This document shows positions 60,183 through 64,000 of a stretch of DNA of 64,000 nucleotides, one piece after another (the first letter of the stretch is position 1; every line of letters begins with the position of its first letter). The DNA comes from [Clostridium] aerotolerans DSM 5434. GTDB lineage: Bacteria > Bacillota > Clostridia > Lachnospirales > Lachnospiraceae. The notes beneath the pieces are model-generated. The model saw only the letters and a list, made by a program, of their open reading frames with translations, was not told the origin of the DNA and searched no databases. Position numbers and translations under genes: made by a program. The stretch lies in contig NZ_JHWJ01000001.1 of assembly GCF_000687555.1 (NCBI RefSeq), forward strand, positions 532,151-596,150, given 5' to 3'.

Positions 60183-62330
60183 ATGCAAAAGATGGAAGAA
60201 TGGGATAGAAAACAGAAAAATATGCTTATTCCGGTACTTCTCTGCCTGTCATTTATCATTGGTTGTTTTTCGATCCTGATTTACATGATGGGGAAAAATG
60301 AACAGGAGAAAGTTGCCTATTTTTTTAATGCGGCAAAGCAGAATCAGTTGATCATGAAAGGCAGGCTGGAAGAGGAGCTTACGATTCTGAACGGACTCGC
60401 TGTGAGTTTTGGCACTGGTGGAATATACAGCGAGGAGCGTATCAATCAAATCATCCATACAATCAACAGGGAAAATCCAACCATGGAAATAGGTTTCATA
60501 GATGTGGTTGGTAAGAGTGACATTAAGAGCCTGGAAGATTATTTTAAAGTAACGGTGCGAGATGATAACAATGAACCCATTGGAACTTTATATGCGAATA
60601 ATTACAATGAAATACTTAGTAACATTACCAGCACCATGGTACTGGCAGAGGGCCTTTATGTAATACTTGATCATACTGGAAAAAAGGTTGGTGGTTCCCA
60701 GCAGATCTATGAATTGGTTGAAGGTGAGACAAAATTAAAAGCTCAAATGTCACAAGCTATAAATACCAGGGAGGAAACCTGCTTTCAAATTAAGACACAG
60801 AATAAGAAGCAGATGGTGGTAATGATGCCTCTTAGGATCAATGGCTGGTATATTCTTAATGTTTTGCCGGAGCCAAATTTTCACACCAGATATCTGGAGA
60901 TGGCCATTGGGGCAGGAATCATGATATTAATATCCTGCGGCTTGTTCCTTTGCTATTTGTACCGGCAATTTTTGACCATTAATAAAAATCAGGAGACTCT
61001 GGCGAAACTGGCATATCGGGACAGCATTACCGGAACCAGAAACTATGCTTCCTTTAAGCAGGAGATGGAAAAACGGCTGCGTAAAGAGAAAAAAGAGACG
61101 TACGCGGTCTGGTATTGTGATATAAAAAAATTCAAATTCATGAATGATATATTGGGCTATGAGGAAGGAGACAGGGTTTTGATCTCCCTGGCCAACCTAT
61201 TCCGCGATTATGGTGGCCCGGACACACTGTATTGCAGAATATCTGCCGATAATTTTGCGGGGCTCTATAAATATAAAACTAGAGAGGACATGGAGCAGTG
61301 GTTCCAGAAGCTGGTTGACGTGTTTCAAAGCCGCTATCTGCCATTTAACAAGAAGATTCCTATGGAAATAAGCATGGGAGTCTATTGCATTGAAGAAACG
61401 GATGTGGAACGGCTTTCCATAGACCAAATTGTGGACCGGGCTAATATAGCACAAAAAAACATAAAAGGTCTGCCTGGAAATCCATTTGGATTTTATAACA
61501 AGGAAATCAGAAACCGCGTCTTATTTGAATCTGAACTGGAATCAGAAATAGACCTTGCTCTGCGAAGCCAGGAATTTAAGATATTTATTCAGCCAAAGAT
61601 ATCCATTCAGACTGGAAATCAGATTGTAGGGGGAGAGGTCCTTGTAAGGTGGGAGAATCCCAGAAAAGGAACCATACCGCCGGGACAGTTTATTCCTCTC
61701 ATGGAGCGTGATGGCAAGATAGTGCTTCTTGACCGTTACATGTTTGAAAAATCGTGTGAGTGGCTTAGTAATTATATAAAATCAGGAAGACCTCCAGTCA
61801 GTATTGCTGTTAATGTATCAAAGATTGGAATGCTGAGGGAAGATTTTGTAGATTTCTATGGAGAAGTCAAAAGTAAATACCAAATACCTGACGGGCTTTT
61901 GGAACTTGAATTTACAGAAACAGTTCTTCTTAATGATGACGCTATGTTTAACCGTTTGGTGACAAGGCTGAATGAAAAAGGATTTATCTGCTCTCTTGAT
62001 GATTTTGGTTCCGGCTACTCTTCACTGAATCTGTTAAAGAATTTAAAAATTGATGTTTTGAAACTGGATATCATGTTCTTTAGAAAGAGCAGCGACATCA
62101 GCCGGGAGCGTATTGTAATTTCCAATATTATAAATATGGCAAAAGAACTAAAGATTAAGACCATTGCAGAAGGTGTAGAATATGTAGAAACAGTTGAATT
62201 TCTAAAGGCCGCCGGATGCGATGTGATTCAGGGCTACGTGTTTGCCAAAGCCATGAGTGTTGAGGCATTTGAATTAATGCTGTATGAAAAGGAAAATGTA
62301 TATCTGGTACCTGCAGATGCAGGAGAATAG
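60183..62330 (+). CDS. Membrane EAL-domain phosphodiesterase with degenerate GGDEF domain
   Basis: This 715-residue signalling protein has an N-terminal membrane helix (about 16-36), an extracytoplasmic sensor region (about 40-235), a second helix (about 238-260), a GGDEF-fold domain (about 275-435) and an EAL domain (about 455-705). The GGDEF motif reads RISADNFAGLY, so cyclase activity is unlikely. EAL residues look intact: GGEVLVRWENP (EVL form), AVNVSKIG, LEFTETVLL, LDDFGSGYSSLN, KLDIMF and AEGVEYVETV. It probably degrades cyclic di-GMP, with the GGDEF part as GTP sensor; this is inferred. GAGGAG precedes the ATG. Confidence 0.9.
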   Translation: MQKMEEWDRKQKNMLIPVLLCLSFIIGCFSILIYMMGKNEQEKVAYFFNAAKQNQLIMKGRLEEELTILNGLAVSFGTGGIYSEERINQIIHTINRENPTMEIGFIDVVGKSDIKSLEDYFKVTVRDDNNEPIGTLYANNYNEILSNITSTMVLAEGLYVILDHTGKKVGGSQQIYELVEGETKLKAQMSQAINTREETCFQIKTQNKKQMVVMMPLRINGWYILNVLPEPNFHTRYLEMAIGAGIMILISCGLFLCYLYRQFLTINKNQETLAKLAYRDSITGTRNYASFKQEMEKRLRKEKKETYAVWYCDIKKFKFMNDILGYEEGDRVLISLANLFRDYGGPDTLYCRISADNFAGLYKYKTREDMEQWFQKLVDVFQSRYLPFNKKIPMEISMGVYCIEETDVERLSIDQIVDRANIAQKNIKGLPGNPFGFYNKEIRNRVLFESELESEIDLALRSQEFKIFIQPKISIQTGNQIVGGEVLVRWENPRKGTIPPGQFIPLMERDGKIVLLDRYMFEKSCEWLSNYIKSGRPPVSIAVNVSKIGMLREDFVDFYGEVKSKYQIPDGLLELEFTETVLLNDDAMFNRLVTRLNEKGFICSLDDFGSGYSSLNLLKNLKIDVLKLDIMFFRKSSDISRERIVISNIINMAKELKIKTIAEGVEYVETVEFLKAAGCDVIQGYVFAKAMSVEAFELMLYEKENVYLVPADAGE

Positions 62331-62333
62331 GCG

Positions 62334-62615
62334 GTGCAGACCATGGAAGATATCATTCGAAAAAGAATTTATGTGAGCGGAAGAGTGCAGGGTGTTGGAT
62401 TTCGATACAAGGTGAAGTATCTTGCTCCTGGTTTTGGTATTACAGGCCAGGTAAAGAACCTGGATGACGGCCGCGTGGAGATGGAGCTTCAAGGGACGGA
62501 TAGCGCTATAGAGAGATTATTACAGGAACTGAACAATGATCGGTTTATTGTAATTAAGGACATGCAATGGGAGTTTATCTCAGTAATTGAGGAGAAGGGA
62601 TTTCATATCAGGTAA
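62334..62615 (+). CDS. Acylphosphatase
   Basis: This 93-residue acylphosphatase has the catalytic loop SGRVQGVGFRYKV, whose arginine binds phosphate, and the asparagine in GQVKNLDDGRVEME. The GTG at 62334 has AGGAG eight bases upstream within the end of the EAL gene; the ATG at 62343 is an alternative. It is likely co-transcribed with the EAL gene. The enzyme hydrolyses acyl phosphates such as 1,3-bisphosphoglycerate; its cellular purpose is unclear. Confidence 0.92.
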   Translation: MQTMEDIIRKRIYVSGRVQGVGFRYKVKYLAPGFGITGQVKNLDDGRVEMELQGTDSAIERLLQELNNDRFIVIKDMQWEFISVIEEKGFHIR

Positions 62616-62651
62616 GGTGGTAAAGCATACCGAAGTAGTCTTACTATTAAG

Positions 62652-62697
62652 CACCAGAAAAGCCGGAAAGATTCATATCCTTCCGGCTTTTCTGGTA
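62652..62697. terminator. Bidirectional terminator
   Basis: ACCAGAAAAGCCGGAA pairs with TTCCGGCTTTTCTGGT; it separates the converging acylphosphatase and cupin genes. Confidence 0.85.
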
Positions 62698-62711
62698 TAA
62701 GTAAAACATGA

Positions 62712-63191
62712 TTAATTGCCAGCTGATACAGGCTCTGACATCTTTGTCTCCTGAACGGTATTCCATGGATAATTTGGCGGAGCATAGATCGATGATATTT
62801 TAAGTGGCCTATCACCTATGTTAACAATATTATGCCATGTTCCTGCGGGTACAAAGATTACATAGTTTTGGAAAGCCAGATATTGATCATAAAACGAAAA
62901 TTTATCTGCTCCAAACTGAATGAGTCCTACTCCATCTTCGATCCGGATCATCTGGTCGTTATCCGGATGTACCTCCATACCAATAAGCTCATGGACTGGA
63001 ATATCCATAAGTACAGCCTGTAACTGGGACCCTGTCCATAGAGTTGAACGGTAATTTCCATTTTGCTGTGCAGCTTTGTTTAAATCAATCACAAATGGGT
63101 TGGGTCCAAAATCATAGGGGAAAGTCGGGAGTGCATCTGTAACTGGAGTTACATTTAAGTCGTACAAATCTGACATTTGTTTCGTCACCAT
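62712..63191 (-). CDS. Cupin-domain protein
   Basis: This 159-residue protein has a single cupin barrel. Motif 1 is GMEVHPDNDQMIRIEDGVGL and motif 2 is FVPAGTWHNIVNIGD; histidines and an acidic residue consistent with a metal site are present. The start has only a weak GTGAGA; MSDLYDLNV at 63176 is another possible start. It neighbours a collagen-like protein gene on the same strand. Cupins of this type occur widely in Clostridia; the substrate is unknown. Confidence 0.85.
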   Translation of the reverse strand: MVTKQMSDLYDLNVTPVTDALPTFPYDFGPNPFVIDLNKAAQQNGNYRSTLWTGSQLQAVLMDIPVHELIGMEVHPDNDQMIRIEDGVGLIQFGADKFSFYDQYLAFQNYVIFVPAGTWHNIVNIGDRPLKISSIYAPPNYPWNTVQETKMSEPVSAGN

Positions 63192-63322
63192 TTCTCACAT
63201 TTAATAATAATATATGTATTTTGAAGGGCGCTGTTATCAACATACTGCTTAAAAAATTATTATTATCTATTTATTCGATTCCAGGTAATAGGTCTTTTCA
63301 TATAAAGGGCAGCAATATTTTA

Positions 63323-63351
63323 ATAGTGCTATTCAAATTGAATAGCACTAT
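63323..63351 (-). terminator. Hairpin at the 3' end of the collagen-like gene
   Basis: ATAGTGCTATTCAA and TTGAATAGCACTAT form an inverted repeat immediately downstream of the stop codon on the minus strand. The T tract is poor, so it may be a processing hairpin. Confidence 0.55.
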
Positions 63352-63361
63352 AGATATAAAT

Positions 63362-64000
<639 letters not shown>

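Overview
The window is chromosomal DNA from an anaerobic, spore-forming-type Firmicute, most likely a Lachnospiraceae member (Lacrimispora / Clostridium saccharolyticum-like; this genus guess is inference from gene content and codon style, not from a search). Support includes AGGAGG-type ribosome binding sites, Firmicute-type PolC, CodY, a LicT antiterminator, a Csp-like subtilase, a BclA-like collagen protein and many CUT1 sugar transporters. No phage, insertion sequence, CRISPR array or rRNA was seen.

Layout. 0-6.2 kb: a truncated AraC regulator, an AraC/GyrI-like regulator, a WYL-type regulator and an LplB-YtcP-lipoprotein sugar ABC cluster without an ATPase. 6.3-12 kb: an aryl-beta-glucoside/cellobiose PTS operon (EIIBCA, GH1 phospho-beta-glucosidase, LicT antiterminator, MFS transporter) preceded by a clear RAT/terminator switch. 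12.1-15.8 kb: a subtilase whose nucleophile position looks like glycine, a TetR / zinc-ribbon / CMD operon and a nitroreductase. 15.9-24 kb: a divergent cellobiose-phosphorylase (GH94) and LacI-CUT1 transporter cluster carrying two identical LacI-type operators, then galE. 24.3-26.5 kb: a radical-SAM DNA-repair pair behind two LexA-like boxes.

26.6-53 kb is the conserved core: yifB-dprA-topA-codY-rpsB-tsf, then an oligopeptide permease with duplicated oppA genes (oppBCDF-oppA1-oppA2), then pyrH-frr-uppS-cdsA-dxr-rseP-ispG-polC (translation, membrane lipid and isoprenoid synthesis, replication). The opp block lies between tsf and pyrH, which are usually adjacent. 53.2-64 kb holds tRNA-Pro and tRNA-Glu, a diguanylate cyclase, a DUF1538 membrane protein with two PII-like proteins, an ECF S component (NiaX-like), a GntR-ABC cluster, tRNA-Thr, an EAL protein with a degenerate GGDEF domain, acylphosphatase, a cupin and the 3' part of a collagen-like surface protein.

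The genes suggest a saccharolytic cell that takes up beta-glucosides in two ways: by PTS, with hydrolysis of the phosphorylated sugar, and by ABC import with phosphorolysis. The two routes have different control logic: RNA antitermination and LacI repression. The least described systems here are the DUF1538-PII module, apparently transcribed from a leaderless start, and the SOS-boxed radical-SAM pair.
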